Source: Mycobacterium sp. ITM-2016-00316
Lineage (GTDB): Bacteria; Actinomycetota; Actinomycetes; Mycobacteriales; Mycobacteriaceae
Direction of reading: 5' to 3'
Length of the DNA: 64,000 nt
NCBI RefSeq assembly: GCF_002968335.2
Contig: NZ_CP134398.1
Coordinates: 2,170,001-2,234,000 of the forward strand
Shown: positions 36,401 through 44,765 of the stretch, piece by piece
Layout of the letters: each line of letters begins with the position of its first letter
Position numbering within the stretch: position 1 is the stretch's first letter
Made by a program: the position numbers and the translations under genes
Notes under the pieces: model-generated
Database searches by the model: none
Told to the model about the DNA's origin: nothing
What the model saw: the letters and a program-made list of their open reading frames with translations, nothing else

Positions 36401-37848
36401 TGCAGGAGGTCGACCTGCTCGCCGGCGGTGCACCACCGAAGCGACGCCTCGCCCATCGCATACCCGTTCGGTTGCGTCAGCACTGGAAGGTGTTGGCATT
36501 GTTGGTTGCCGTCGCGATCGGGCTGACCGCAACACTGGGGCACACCCGTATCCGGCCCTACATCACCGGCGATATCACCATCGTGCAGTCAGAGATCACC
36601 GACAACATCGCCGGCACCATCGATCTGTTCGATGGTGACGTGCCGCACACGCTGACCGTCGATGTCACCGAGGCCGAGTATCAACAGATGATCTCGGCCT
36701 ACCAGAAGGACGGCGACAAGAAGTGGGTGACGGCGGACATCGTCATCGACGGCACCCAGATCAGCGATGTGGCTGTGCGGCTCAAAGGCAACTCGACGTT
36801 GATGGGGCTGGGAGGTGGGCGCGCCGGTGGTCCCGATGTGCCCCCCGTCGGCGGTGAGGCGGGTCCGCCCGCAGGAATGGCCGGGATGGCTGTCGCTTCG
36901 GCGGAAGACCCCACGTCGTTGCCGCTGCTCATCAGTTTCGACGAGAATGCCGACGGCCGTGGCTATCAGGGACTGACCGAACTGTCGGTGCGACCGGGGA
37001 CGCCCGTGATCAACGAAGCGCTGTCCCTGTCGCTGACGGCGGTGACGGGTCAGCCCACCCAGCGTTATGCGTACGCCACCTACACGATCAACGGCCATAC
37101 GACGACGCGCCTGCTGGCCGAGCACCCTGACGAGATGTACGCGAACTCGCTGTTCGACACAGATGGCTACCTCTACAAGGCGGACGCGAACTCGCGGTTG
37201 GAGTACCGCGGACCCGACCAGTCGCTCTACGCCGAACAGTTCAAGCAGATCAACGCCGCGGACGACGGGAACCTGCAGCCGCTCATCAATTTCCTGGCAT
37301 GGCTGCAGGACGCCGACCAGACCGACTTCGATGCGCACGTCTCGGAGTGGGTGGACACCGACTCGTTCGCTCGCTACCTGGCCACCCAGAATCTGCTCGG
37401 CAACGGCGACGATATGGGTGGGCCCGGCCAAAACTACTATCTCTGGTATGACCTGTCCGCGAAGAAGATCTCGGTCATATCGTGGGATCTCAACCTCGCC
37501 ATGAATGGCGACGCCAAAACTCTGCCGGGCGAAGACGTTCAGATCGGGCCGGCCCCGGGTGTCGAGGGCATGGCGCCGGGCGGCCAGGCGCCGAACTTCG
37601 GTAACCAGCTCAAGACCCGATTCCTCGAATCAGAGGCGTGGGCGCCCACCTACCGTGAGGTCTATTGGGATCTCTACGACCAGATGTACGGGAACGGCAC
37701 GGCGAGCGCGTTGCTCGACGAGATCGCCGCCACGGTGCCCGTCACGGATGGCCTGGAGGAGCAGTCACTGTTGAGCGCTGTTGACACCGTTCGCGAGTGG
37801 ATCGCAGTGCGGATGGACACACTCGATGCTGTTCGGATGGACTCGTGA
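36400..37848 (+). CDS. CotH-family kinase, membrane anchored
   Basis: A 482-residue protein: one N-terminal TM segment (about 28-46), then an extracytoplasmic CotH domain. CotH proteins are atypical protein kinases that phosphorylate secreted coat proteins in Bacillus. Matching landmarks are VRLKGNSTLMG, LPLLISFDENADG, YLATQNLLGNGDD, GQNYYLWYD and VISWDLNLAMNGD, the last two carrying probable catalytic and metal-binding Asp residues. A Gly/Pro/Met-rich insertion (about 140-165) is unusual. In non-sporulating mycobacteria the substrate must be different. Confidence 0.86.
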   Translation: MQEVDLLAGGAPPKRRLAHRIPVRLRQHWKVLALLVAVAIGLTATLGHTRIRPYITGDITIVQSEITDNIAGTIDLFDGDVPHTLTVDVTEAEYQQMISAYQKDGDKKWVTADIVIDGTQISDVAVRLKGNSTLMGLGGGRAGGPDVPPVGGEAGPPAGMAGMAVASAEDPTSLPLLISFDENADGRGYQGLTELSVRPGTPVINEALSLSLTAVTGQPTQRYAYATYTINGHTTTRLLAEHPDEMYANSLFDTDGYLYKADANSRLEYRGPDQSLYAEQFKQINAADDGNLQPLINFLAWLQDADQTDFDAHVSEWVDTDSFARYLATQNLLGNGDDMGGPGQNYYLWYDLSAKKISVISWDLNLAMNGDAKTLPGEDVQIGPAPGVEGMAPGGQAPNFGNQLKTRFLESEAWAPTYREVYWDLYDQMYGNGTASALLDEIAATVPVTDGLEEQSLLSAVDTVREWIAVRMDTLDAVRMDS

Positions 37849-37859
37849 CGGCGCGGCGG

Positions 37860-38555
37860 TCAGCCTCGCAGATGCGTCTCGAAGAAGTCGAAGACCCGGC
37901 TCCACGCATCCTCGGCGACGGCCTCGTTGTAACCGAATCCGGTGACCCGCAACAGCGCCTGCGCGGGAAGCTGGTTGGCGAAGCTGTGCCCGGCGTTCGG
38001 GTAGACCTTCACGTCGGCGGCGATGCCGTGGGCCGCCACGGCCTTGTTCAGCTTCGCCGGGGCGCCCCGCCCGATCGGATCTCGGGCTCCGAAGCTCGCC
38101 ACAATCGGGCACGCGCCGCTGAGCGTGTCCTCCAGGTTCTTCGGCAGCGGGGTCCCATAGAACGGCGCGGCCGCACCGAAACCCTTGGGGGACAGAATGA
38201 GCGCGAACTGGCCGCCCATGCAGAAACCGGCGATGCCGACGATGCCGGTGCTGTCCGGCCGGTCGCGCAGATAGTCGCGGGCGGCCAGCAGGTCCTCGAT
38301 GGCGGGACCCTGCCTGGTCAGCGCGGCCCGCATCACCTTGGTGATGCAGCGGGCGCGGCCGCCCCGGGCATACAGGTTAGGGGTGACGGTCAGGTAGCCG
38401 GCGGCGGCGATACGCGCTGACACCGCCTCCTTGTCGGGCTGATAGCCGATGGCGTCGTGCACCACGACCACGCCCGGCCAGGGACCCCGGCCCTCGGGTA
38501 CGTCGACCAGCGCGTCGATGGGGCCGCCAGGTGTGTCGAGCTCGATCGAGGACAT
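37860..38555 (-). CDS. Dienelactone hydrolase family protein
   Basis: A 231-residue alpha/beta hydrolase. VVVVHDAIG, the nucleophile elbow GFCMGGQFAL with Cys, an Asp in GARDPIG and the His in NAGHSFAN form a Cys-Asp-His triad as in dienelactone hydrolase. The ATG at 38555 gives family length; the frame is open 2 kb further upstream only because it is antisense to other genes. Convergent with the CotH gene (11 bp). Substrate unknown. Confidence 0.88.
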   Translation of the reverse strand: MSSIELDTPGGPIDALVDVPEGRGPWPGVVVVHDAIGYQPDKEAVSARIAAAGYLTVTPNLYARGGRARCITKVMRAALTRQGPAIEDLLAARDYLRDRPDSTGIVGIAGFCMGGQFALILSPKGFGAAAPFYGTPLPKNLEDTLSGACPIVASFGARDPIGRGAPAKLNKAVAAHGIAADVKVYPNAGHSFANQLPAQALLRVTGFGYNEAVAEDAWSRVFDFFETHLRG

Positions 38556-38603
38556 GCCGCCAAATCTAATGGCACGAGCCGAGAGGCCGTAACCTGACGT
38601 GTC

Positions 38604-39281
38604 GTGTCTGATTCCGTCGACCTGGCAGCCGAGGTCATCACCGCGCTGTGGGCCCTGCGTGACGCGGGTGAGATTCCGCTGCGCTGCAACAAGGGACCGA
38701 TCCGGGCGGCCGTCGCCGCCGCGGTGCGCGCGCTCAACGAGGACAACCTGGGCCCCAAGGTCCGGCCCTGGGACCTGTCGGCGCTGCGGCGTCGGGCAGC
38801 TGAGCTGGGCGAGATCACCGGAGCCGTCGCCGTGTACCTGGATAAGGAGCTGGTGGTCGCGGAGCTGCTGCCGGGCCGCGAGCGGGTGGTGCTGCGGGGA
38901 GTCGGGGACGCCTGGCGACTGGTGCGCTTCCTGGATGTCGCCGAGGCCACCGAGGAGGTCCGGTTGGCCCCGGAGACCACCCGGGAGATCGATCTCGCGG
39001 AGTTCTCGCCCGACGCGGTGCTCACCGCACTCGGCGTCGCCAAACCCGCCGATGTCGACCTCGATATCGAGTCCGAAGAGCTGGGGCAGGGCCACACCGA
39101 GACCCGGTACCGCTACCTTTTCACCGACAACGGCCGGTCGGTGCTGGCCGAAGAGGTCAAGAGCGAGATCTTCGACGGCGCGACATCGTGTTCGAGATAT
39201 CTGCGCGGTGTGCTGATCGACGGTGGTCGCGGCGCATTGGTGACCGCGAGCCGTGACGGCGCCGTGCTGACGCAGGGTTGA
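38604..39281 (+). CDS. Conserved hypothetical protein, not recognised
   Basis: A 225-residue cytoplasmic-looking protein with no TM segment or signal. N-terminal helical part (SVDLAAEVITALWALRDAG), a beta-rich middle (VAVYLDKELVVAELLPGRERVVLRG) and a C-terminal segment with EIFDGATSCSRYL. Start GTG lies 8 nt after TAACCT, a possible near-leaderless promoter. It is followed 12 bp later by the CoA-transferase gene. No family assigned. Confidence 0.65.
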   Translation: MSDSVDLAAEVITALWALRDAGEIPLRCNKGPIRAAVAAAVRALNEDNLGPKVRPWDLSALRRRAAELGEITGAVAVYLDKELVVAELLPGRERVVLRGVGDAWRLVRFLDVAEATEEVRLAPETTREIDLAEFSPDAVLTALGVAKPADVDLDIESEELGQGHTETRYRYLFTDNGRSVLAEEVKSEIFDGATSCSRYLRGVLIDGGRGALVTASRDGAVLTQG

Positions 39282-39287
39282 TAGCTT
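39282..39287 (+). promoter_or_regulatory. -10 element for leaderless CoA-transferase gene
   Basis: TAGCTT fits TANNNT with exactly 6 nt to GTG 39294, as for ffh and lepB. It overlaps the stop codon region of the preceding gene. Confidence 0.5.
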
Positions 39288-39293
39288 GACCGG

Positions 39294-40490
39294 GTGACTG
39301 GTGTGGCGCAGGGGCCCCTGGCGGGTGTACGGATCATCGAGATCTCCAGCTTCGTGGCGGTGCCGCTGGCGGGGATGACCCTGGCACAACTGGGCGCGGA
39401 GGTGATCCGCGTCGACCCCGTGGGAGGCGCCGCCGACTACCGGCGCTGGCCGGTGACCGACGACGGGGACAGCATCTACTGGGCCGGACTCAACAAGGGC
39501 AAGCAGTCGGTGGCCGTCGACATGCGGGCACCCGAGGGCCAGGAGCTGATCCGCAGGCTGATCGCCGACGCCGGCGTGCTGATCACCAATGTGGCCGGCC
39601 GCGCCTGGCATTCCTACGACGCGCTGGTGGCGCTGCGGCCGGATCTGATCCACGTCGAGATCTCCGGGCGCGCCGACGGTTCCACCGGGGTGGACTACAC
39701 CGTCAACGCCGCCGTCGGTTTCCCACTGGTGACCGGGCCGCCGAATCTGGCCACCCCGGTCAACCACGTGCTGCCGGCCTGGGATGTGACGTGTGGACTG
39801 TACGCAGCGCTGGCGGTGGTCACCGCGGTACGCCACCGTGAGAGCACCGGTGCCGGACAGCAGGTCGCCATCCCGCTGGAGAATGTCGCACTGGCCACCG
39901 CAGGCAATCTCAGCTTCCTGACCGAGGTCATGGTCTCCTGCACCGAGCGCCCACGCATCGGCAACTCGCTCTACGGCCAGTACGGCCAGAACTTCACCAG
40001 CAGCGACGGCGTGGTGTTCATGCTGGTCGCGCTGACCGGACGGCACTTCCGCGACCTCACCGAACTGACCGGCACGACCAAAGCCGTTGCCGCACTGGGA
40101 GAGGCGCTCGGCGCCGACTTCACCGACGAGGGGCAGCGATACCGGCACCGCGATGCGCTGACCGGACTGTTCACCCTGTGGTTCGCCGAACGCAGCGCCC
40201 AGGACATCACCGCCGCGCTGGCGCAGACCTCGGTGCTCTGGGAGCGCTACCGCAGCTTTGCCGAGGTCGCCGCCGATGAACGGGTGACCGCCAACCCGCT
40301 GTTCACCACCCTGGACCAGCCGCGGATCGGGGAGTACCTGGCGCCGGGTCTGCCGATCTCCATCGACGGCAGCTATCCGCCCGCCGTCCCCTCGCCGGCG
40401 CTGGGCGACCACACCGCGGCCGTGCTGGGGCGGCTGGGGCTCAGCGGCGCGGAGATCGAGCGGTTGACCGGAGCGGGGACCGTGGCGTGA
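39294..40490 (+). CDS. CaiB/BaiF family CoA-transferase
   Basis: A 398-residue family III CoA-transferase or acyl-CoA racemase. N-terminus GVRIIEISSFVAVPLAGMTLAQLGAEVIRVD and the segment NLNKGKQSVAVDM-like LNKGKQSVAVDM are typical. At the usual catalytic-Asp place HVEISGRADGS shows no clear Asp of the transferase type, so specificity is open. It overlaps the thioesterase by GTGA, suggesting joint handling of an acyl-CoA. Confidence 0.87.
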   Translation: MTGVAQGPLAGVRIIEISSFVAVPLAGMTLAQLGAEVIRVDPVGGAADYRRWPVTDDGDSIYWAGLNKGKQSVAVDMRAPEGQELIRRLIADAGVLITNVAGRAWHSYDALVALRPDLIHVEISGRADGSTGVDYTVNAAVGFPLVTGPPNLATPVNHVLPAWDVTCGLYAALAVVTAVRHRESTGAGQQVAIPLENVALATAGNLSFLTEVMVSCTERPRIGNSLYGQYGQNFTSSDGVVFMLVALTGRHFRDLTELTGTTKAVAALGEALGADFTDEGQRYRHRDALTGLFTLWFAERSAQDITAALAQTSVLWERYRSFAEVAADERVTANPLFTTLDQPRIGEYLAPGLPISIDGSYPPAVPSPALGDHTAAVLGRLGLSGAEIERLTGAGTVA

Positions 40491-41284
40491 GCGTGCTGCT
40501 GGACCTGCTGACGCCGGTGCCGGACGGCGAGGACCGCTGGTCCGGCCCCGGGGCCGGACCACCGGGCAAGCGGTCCTTCGGCGGGTTGTTCGCCGCGCAG
40601 AGCCTGGCCGCGGCGTGCGCCACGGTTGACGCCGGGAAACGGCCCACCAACCTGCACATGCAGTTCCTGCGCGGCGGCGAGGCCGGTGACGATTCGGACT
40701 ATCAGGTCGAACGGATCTATGACGGGCGGACCGCCGCGACCCGCCGGGTGCAGACCCGCCAGCACGACCGGCTGCTCAACATCGCGACGGTGTCGTTCTC
40801 CGCGCCGCTGCCTGGCCCCGAACACGGGACCCGGCCGTCGATGCCGCCGCACCCGGACACCCTGGACCACACCGGGCCCCCCGGGCCGGCGCCGTCAGTT
40901 CCGCTCGACGAACTCGATGTCCATGTCGAGGACGAGCACACCGACGGGGAGTTCGTGCGGCGGTTGTGGTGGCGCGCCACCGTCGGGCTGCCCGACGACC
41001 CGCTGATCCACACCCTGATCGCGGTGTATGTCACCGACCTCTACGGCGTCGACCCGATTCTGCAGGCGCACGGATTCTCGATGGCCGACCGGTCGCATCG
41101 CAGCGGCACCACCGACTCGTCGATCTGGTTCCATCGGCCGTTGCGGGCAGATCAGTGGAATCTGCTGGAATCCCGCTCGCCGGCGGCCTCCCGCGGGCGC
41201 GGCGTGATGACCGCGTCGCTCGTGCGCGCCGACGGCGTGATCGCCGCCACCCTGGTCCAGGAAGGCCTGATCGCCGAGCGGTGA
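40487..41284 (+). CDS. Acyl-CoA thioesterase II (TesB-like)
   Basis: A 265-residue double hot-dog thioesterase. GGLFAAQSLAAACATV and LHMQFLRGG belong to the first domain, SIWFHRPLRADQW and MTASLVRADG, ATLVQEGLI to the second. It hydrolyses acyl-CoA to free acid and CoA. Coupled to the CoA-transferase gene; its last 133 bp overlap the convergent adenylation-acyltransferase gene. Confidence 0.88.
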   Translation: MSVLLDLLTPVPDGEDRWSGPGAGPPGKRSFGGLFAAQSLAAACATVDAGKRPTNLHMQFLRGGEAGDDSDYQVERIYDGRTAATRRVQTRQHDRLLNIATVSFSAPLPGPEHGTRPSMPPHPDTLDHTGPPGPAPSVPLDELDVHVEDEHTDGEFVRRLWWRATVGLPDDPLIHTLIAVYVTDLYGVDPILQAHGFSMADRSHRSGTTDSSIWFHRPLRADQWNLLESRSPAASRGRGVMTASLVRADGVIAATLVQEGLIAER

Positions 41285-43710
41285 CGCAGCCGCGTCATCA
41301 CCTGGGCCAGCACCACACCGAATGCCAGCGCGGCCAGCACACCGAGCAACCGATGCTCGCCGAACAGCGGATAGACCTGGAAGTGGGTCAGATAGATATA
41401 CAGCGAGGCGTCGGCCAGGGCGGCCACCACGCCGGTCAGCAGCACCGGGCAGCGGATCGACGGCAACCAGATCATCGCCGCAATACCGGCGAAGACCAAC
41501 GCTTCCCGGAGATGGTCACCGAAATAGCCGTACAAGCCCACCGCCAGCAGAGCTGTGATGGCGGCACGCTGCCAGGTGCTCGATGATTTCGCGACGGCCC
41601 AGCCGACGGCGAAGAACCAGAACGCCAGCATGCTGAACCAGGCATCTTCGCCCATGTCGGGACCCGGGGCGTCGTAGCGCAGGGCGACTCCGGCGGCCAG
41701 AAACACCAGCGCGAACGCGAACGGCCGGCGGCGCTCCAGCCGGTCCGCGGCGGGCACCCACAGCAGCAGGGTCAACAGCACCAGGATCCACACCAGCACT
41801 TCGATGAACCACAGCCGGCCCGCCGTCATGCTGTCGAAAGGGCCGAAAATCTTGTTGGCCAGCAACAGATTCGACCACTGATAGTCATCGCTGAAGGTCA
41901 TGGTGATCGCCACCCAGGCGATCGCGGGAAGGCCGATCCAGGCGATCGTGCTGCGCAGGTGCCGGATCCGGTCCCGGCGCGGCACGGAGGTCAGGCAGAA
42001 CCGGCCGAAGTTATAGCCGGCGACACCGAGCAGGATGTGCGCGCCGCCCCACATCTCGAACAGTTCGGCATGGGATCCGACGATGAGCACGATCGCGAGG
42101 GCCCGCAGCGCCACGCTGGTTTCCAATGTGGAGGTCCAGCGGCGCTTGCGGGTGGTGAGCTGCTCCAGGTCGCGTAGCGGCAGCCGATGCCAATCGGGCG
42201 GAAGCTCGTGCAGTACCCGCTCGATGCGCACCGACATCGTCACGTAGCTCAGCGAATTGCCGCCCAGATCCACGAAGCTGGCGCCGGGGTCGATGTGGGC
42301 GGGGTCGAGGTGCAGCACGTCGGCGAACACGCCGCGCAGTGCGGTCGCGGCGGCCGGCTCGGGGCGCAGCGCTCGTACCGCGGGATAGTCGGGTTTGCCC
42401 GAGGACAGCATCGGCAGCTCGTCGACGGTGACGGCCCGTACCGATCCGGCGGGCAGCCCGGTGATCTCGGTGACGGCCCCGCGCACCGTCTGCGCGTCGT
42501 GGGTGGTGGCGGTGACGAGAGTGTCGTCGTCGTCGGTGCACAGCGCGGCGATACCACGTTCGCGCAGGGCCGACTCCACCCGCTGCAGATCGATGCGCAG
42601 TCCGAACAGCTTGGCGAACCGGCTGGCGCGGCCCACGACTTCGAAGAGTCCGTCGTCTCCGCGTCGGGCCAGATCGCCGGTGCGCAGTTCGTCGGTGCCG
42701 GCAGCTGCCGAGAGGTCGGCGGCGTCGCGGGCGTAGCCCATCATCACATTGGGGCCCTGGTAGACGAGTTCGCCGATCTCGCCGTCGGGACTGTACTGAT
42801 TCCCCGTCGCTTCGCTCGCCCCACCGTCGATCCACAGTCGTCCGCCAGGGATGGCCCGGCCGATCGCCTCGGCCCGGGTGCCGGCGAGTTCTGGTGGCAG
42901 GTAGGCCATTCGGGCGGTCGCCTCGGTGGCTCCGTACATGACGAACAGCTGCCAGCCGCGGCGTTGTCCGAGTGCGGCGAACTGACGTACCCGGGCGGGT
43001 TCCAGGCGTCCGCCGGCCTGGGTGATGTAGCGCAGGTGCGGCAGGCTCATCGTGTCGAAGCCGATCCGGTCCAGCAGATCGAAGGTGTAGGGCACGCCCG
43101 CGAACGAGGTGCCCTGATGGCGGCGGAACAGCTCCCAGAAGGCGTCGTCGATGACCGAGAGATCGGTGAGGATCAACGCCGCCCCGCGCAGCAGATGACT
43201 GTGGATGACCGACAGCCCGTAGCAGTAGGACATCGGTAATGTCGTTGCGGCACAGTCGGTAACGCTGAGGTCGAGGTATTCGGCGATGGACTCGGCGTTG
43301 GCCAGCAGATTGGCCGCCGACAGTCGGACGAGTTTCGGTGAGCCGGTGCTTCCGGAGGTGGACAACAGCAGTGCCAGGTCAGGGTGCAGGTCGTGGTGCT
43401 GCGCGCCGCGGCGGCGCATCCCGTCGGCGTCGATGACGATATCGGGACGATAGGTTGCCAGCAGATCTGCGTGATCACTGCCGGGCGGCACCGGCAGCAC
43501 CACATGTCCGCCGGCGATGGCGCCGAGATAATGCACCAGCGTGGCGATATCGTTGTGCGTTTCGAGCAGGATCAGTTTCCGGTCGCCGGCGAACTCGGCT
43601 GTGGCGCAGTCGACCCGGTCGGCGAGCTGTCGGTAGCTCAGCGTCTGGTCGGCGGTGTGCACCGCGGGCCGTTCACCGTGGGCCCGCAGGTGCGCGACGA
43701 CGTGCTTCAC
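41152..43710 (-). CDS. Adenylation - carrier protein - acyltransferase-3 fusion
   Basis: An 852-residue single-chain enzyme. Adenylation domain about 1-450: LSTSGSTGSPKLV near residue 115, MYGATEATAR, GELVYQGPNVMMGYA, SSGKPDYP with the catalytic Lys. Carrier domain with DLGGNSLSYV, phosphopantetheine Ser about 485. Then about 10 TM segments of acyltransferase family 3, with VALRALAIVLIVGSH and GRLWFIEVLVW. No condensation domain. It could activate an acyl or amino acid and transfer it across the membrane, like DltA-DltC-DltB in one chain. GTGA overlap with fbpC ties it to iron transport. The last about 45 residues are antisense to tesB. Confidence 0.85.
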   Translation of the reverse strand: MKHVVAHLRAHGERPAVHTADQTLSYRQLADRVDCATAEFAGDRKLILLETHNDIATLVHYLGAIAGGHVVLPVPPGSDHADLLATYRPDIVIDADGMRRRGAQHHDLHPDLALLLSTSGSTGSPKLVRLSAANLLANAESIAEYLDLSVTDCAATTLPMSYCYGLSVIHSHLLRGAALILTDLSVIDDAFWELFRRHQGTSFAGVPYTFDLLDRIGFDTMSLPHLRYITQAGGRLEPARVRQFAALGQRRGWQLFVMYGATEATARMAYLPPELAGTRAEAIGRAIPGGRLWIDGGASEATGNQYSPDGEIGELVYQGPNVMMGYARDAADLSAAAGTDELRTGDLARRGDDGLFEVVGRASRFAKLFGLRIDLQRVESALRERGIAALCTDDDDTLVTATTHDAQTVRGAVTEITGLPAGSVRAVTVDELPMLSSGKPDYPAVRALRPEPAAATALRGVFADVLHLDPAHIDPGASFVDLGGNSLSYVTMSVRIERVLHELPPDWHRLPLRDLEQLTTRKRRWTSTLETSVALRALAIVLIVGSHAELFEMWGGAHILLGVAGYNFGRFCLTSVPRRDRIRHLRSTIAWIGLPAIAWVAITMTFSDDYQWSNLLLANKIFGPFDSMTAGRLWFIEVLVWILVLLTLLLWVPAADRLERRRPFAFALVFLAAGVALRYDAPGPDMGEDAWFSMLAFWFFAVGWAVAKSSSTWQRAAITALLAVGLYGYFGDHLREALVFAGIAAMIWLPSIRCPVLLTGVVAALADASLYIYLTHFQVYPLFGEHRLLGVLAALAFGVVLAQVMTRLRHRSAIRPSWTRVAAITPSARTSDAVITPRPREAAGERDSSRFH
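42802..42822 (-). repeat. GCGAAGCGAC short repeat inside the adenylation domain
   Basis: On the minus strand GGGGCGAGCGAAGCGACGGGG matches the core of the intergenic repeats at 20005 and 21253. It encodes GASEATGN between WIDG and YSPDGEIGELVY, a surface loop where other adenylation domains run almost directly into DGEIGEL, so it looks like an in-frame repeat insertion. Confidence 0.5.
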
Positions 43711-44765
43711 GGCAACACCAGACCGCCACCGAGTATCTCGATGCGAACCTTCGCGGATTCCTCCGGTGGTGCGATGCTGTGCTGACGCACGGTGATCGGC
43801 GGGGTGTCGCCACCGGCATCGATGGTGAGCAGCACGTCGTGACCGAGGAACTCGGTGGACACCACGACGCCGATCCCGGGCCCCGGCGCCGCTGCGGCAT
43901 CGGTGATCTCGACGGCGACCAGCTGCTCGGGCCGCAACATCAACGTGGCGGGACCGTCGGGCGCCGGTGTGACCAACGGGATCCGGCCCAGCACGCATTC
44001 GGCGGACCCGGCACGCACGGTGGCGGGCAGGAACACGCAATCGCCGAGGAACTCGGCGGTGAATCGGTCGGCGGGTCTGCGGTAGACCTGTTGAGGGGTA
44101 CCGACAGCGGTGAACCGCCCCTCGCGCATGACGGCGACCTGATCGGCAATCGACAGCGCCTCGCCCTGGTCGTGGGTCACCAGCAGGGTGGTCACGCCGG
44201 CCTCGTTGAGCACCTTCGTGACCGCCTTGCGGGTGGCGGCACGCAGTCCTGTGTCGAGGGCGGAGAACGGTTCATCGAGCAGCATCAGGGCCGGTTGCCG
44301 CGCCATCGCGCGGGCCAGTGCGACGCGCTGCTGCTGGCCGCCGGACAGTTCATGGGGACGTCGTGTCGCGAAAGAGGGTGGCAGCGAGACGGTGTCGAGG
44401 AGTTCGGTGACACGGGCCGCAACCGCTGCGCTGTGGGCGCGGCCGGGTAGCCCGTAGGCGATGTTGGCGCCGACGCTCAGGTGCGGGAACAGGGCGCCGT
44501 CCTGTGCGACGTAGCCGACGGAGCGGCGGTGCGGGGCAAGGCTGCTCGACGCGGAGGCGACGCGTCGCCCGCCGATGTCGATGGTGCCGGCGTCGGGCGC
44601 CTCAAATCCCGCGACCAGTCGCAGCAGGGTGGTTTTGCCGCAGCCTGACGCGCCGACCACGGCGGTGATACTGCCCGGGTTGAGGGTCAGGTTTACGCCG
44701 TCGAGCACCGGGTGATCGGTGAACGTCTTGGTCAGGCCCGCGACGGCCAGGGTGTGCTCGCTCAT
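43707..44765 (-). CDS. fbpC: Ferric iron ABC transporter, ATP-binding protein
   Basis: A 352-residue ABC ATPase. Walker A GASGCGKTT, signature LSGGQQQRVALARA, Walker B LMLLDEPFSALD, H-loop VTHDQGEAL, and a C-terminal TOBE-like domain (PATLMLRPEQLVAVEI), as in FbpC/AfuC. ATGA overlap with the permease upstream and GTGA overlap with the adenylation fusion downstream. The symbol is by family, the metal is inferred. Confidence 0.88.
   Translation of the reverse strand: MSEHTLAVAGLTKTFTDHPVLDGVNLTLNPGSITAVVGASGCGKTTLLRLVAGFEAPDAGTIDIGGRRVASASSSLAPHRRSVGYVAQDGALFPHLSVGANIAYGLPGRAHSAAVAARVTELLDTVSLPPSFATRRPHELSGGQQQRVALARAMARQPALMLLDEPFSALDTGLRAATRKAVTKVLNEAGVTTLLVTHDQGEALSIADQVAVMREGRFTAVGTPQQVYRRPADRFTAEFLGDCVFLPATVRAGSAECVLGRIPLVTPAPDGPATLMLRPEQLVAVEITDAAAAPGPGIGVVVSTEFLGHDVLLTIDAGGDTPPITVRQHSIAPPEESAKVRIEILGGGLVLP

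Noticed and set aside
36400..37848. Spore-coat function for the CotH protein
   Set aside because: Mycobacteria do not make Bacillus-type endospores and no other coat genes are present; CotH is treated as a general extracytoplasmic kinase.
37860..40562. A 900-codon open frame on the minus strand
   Set aside because: Only the last 231 codons (from ATG 38555) are the dienelactone hydrolase; the rest is antisense to two clear plus-strand genes and is open only because of high GC bias.
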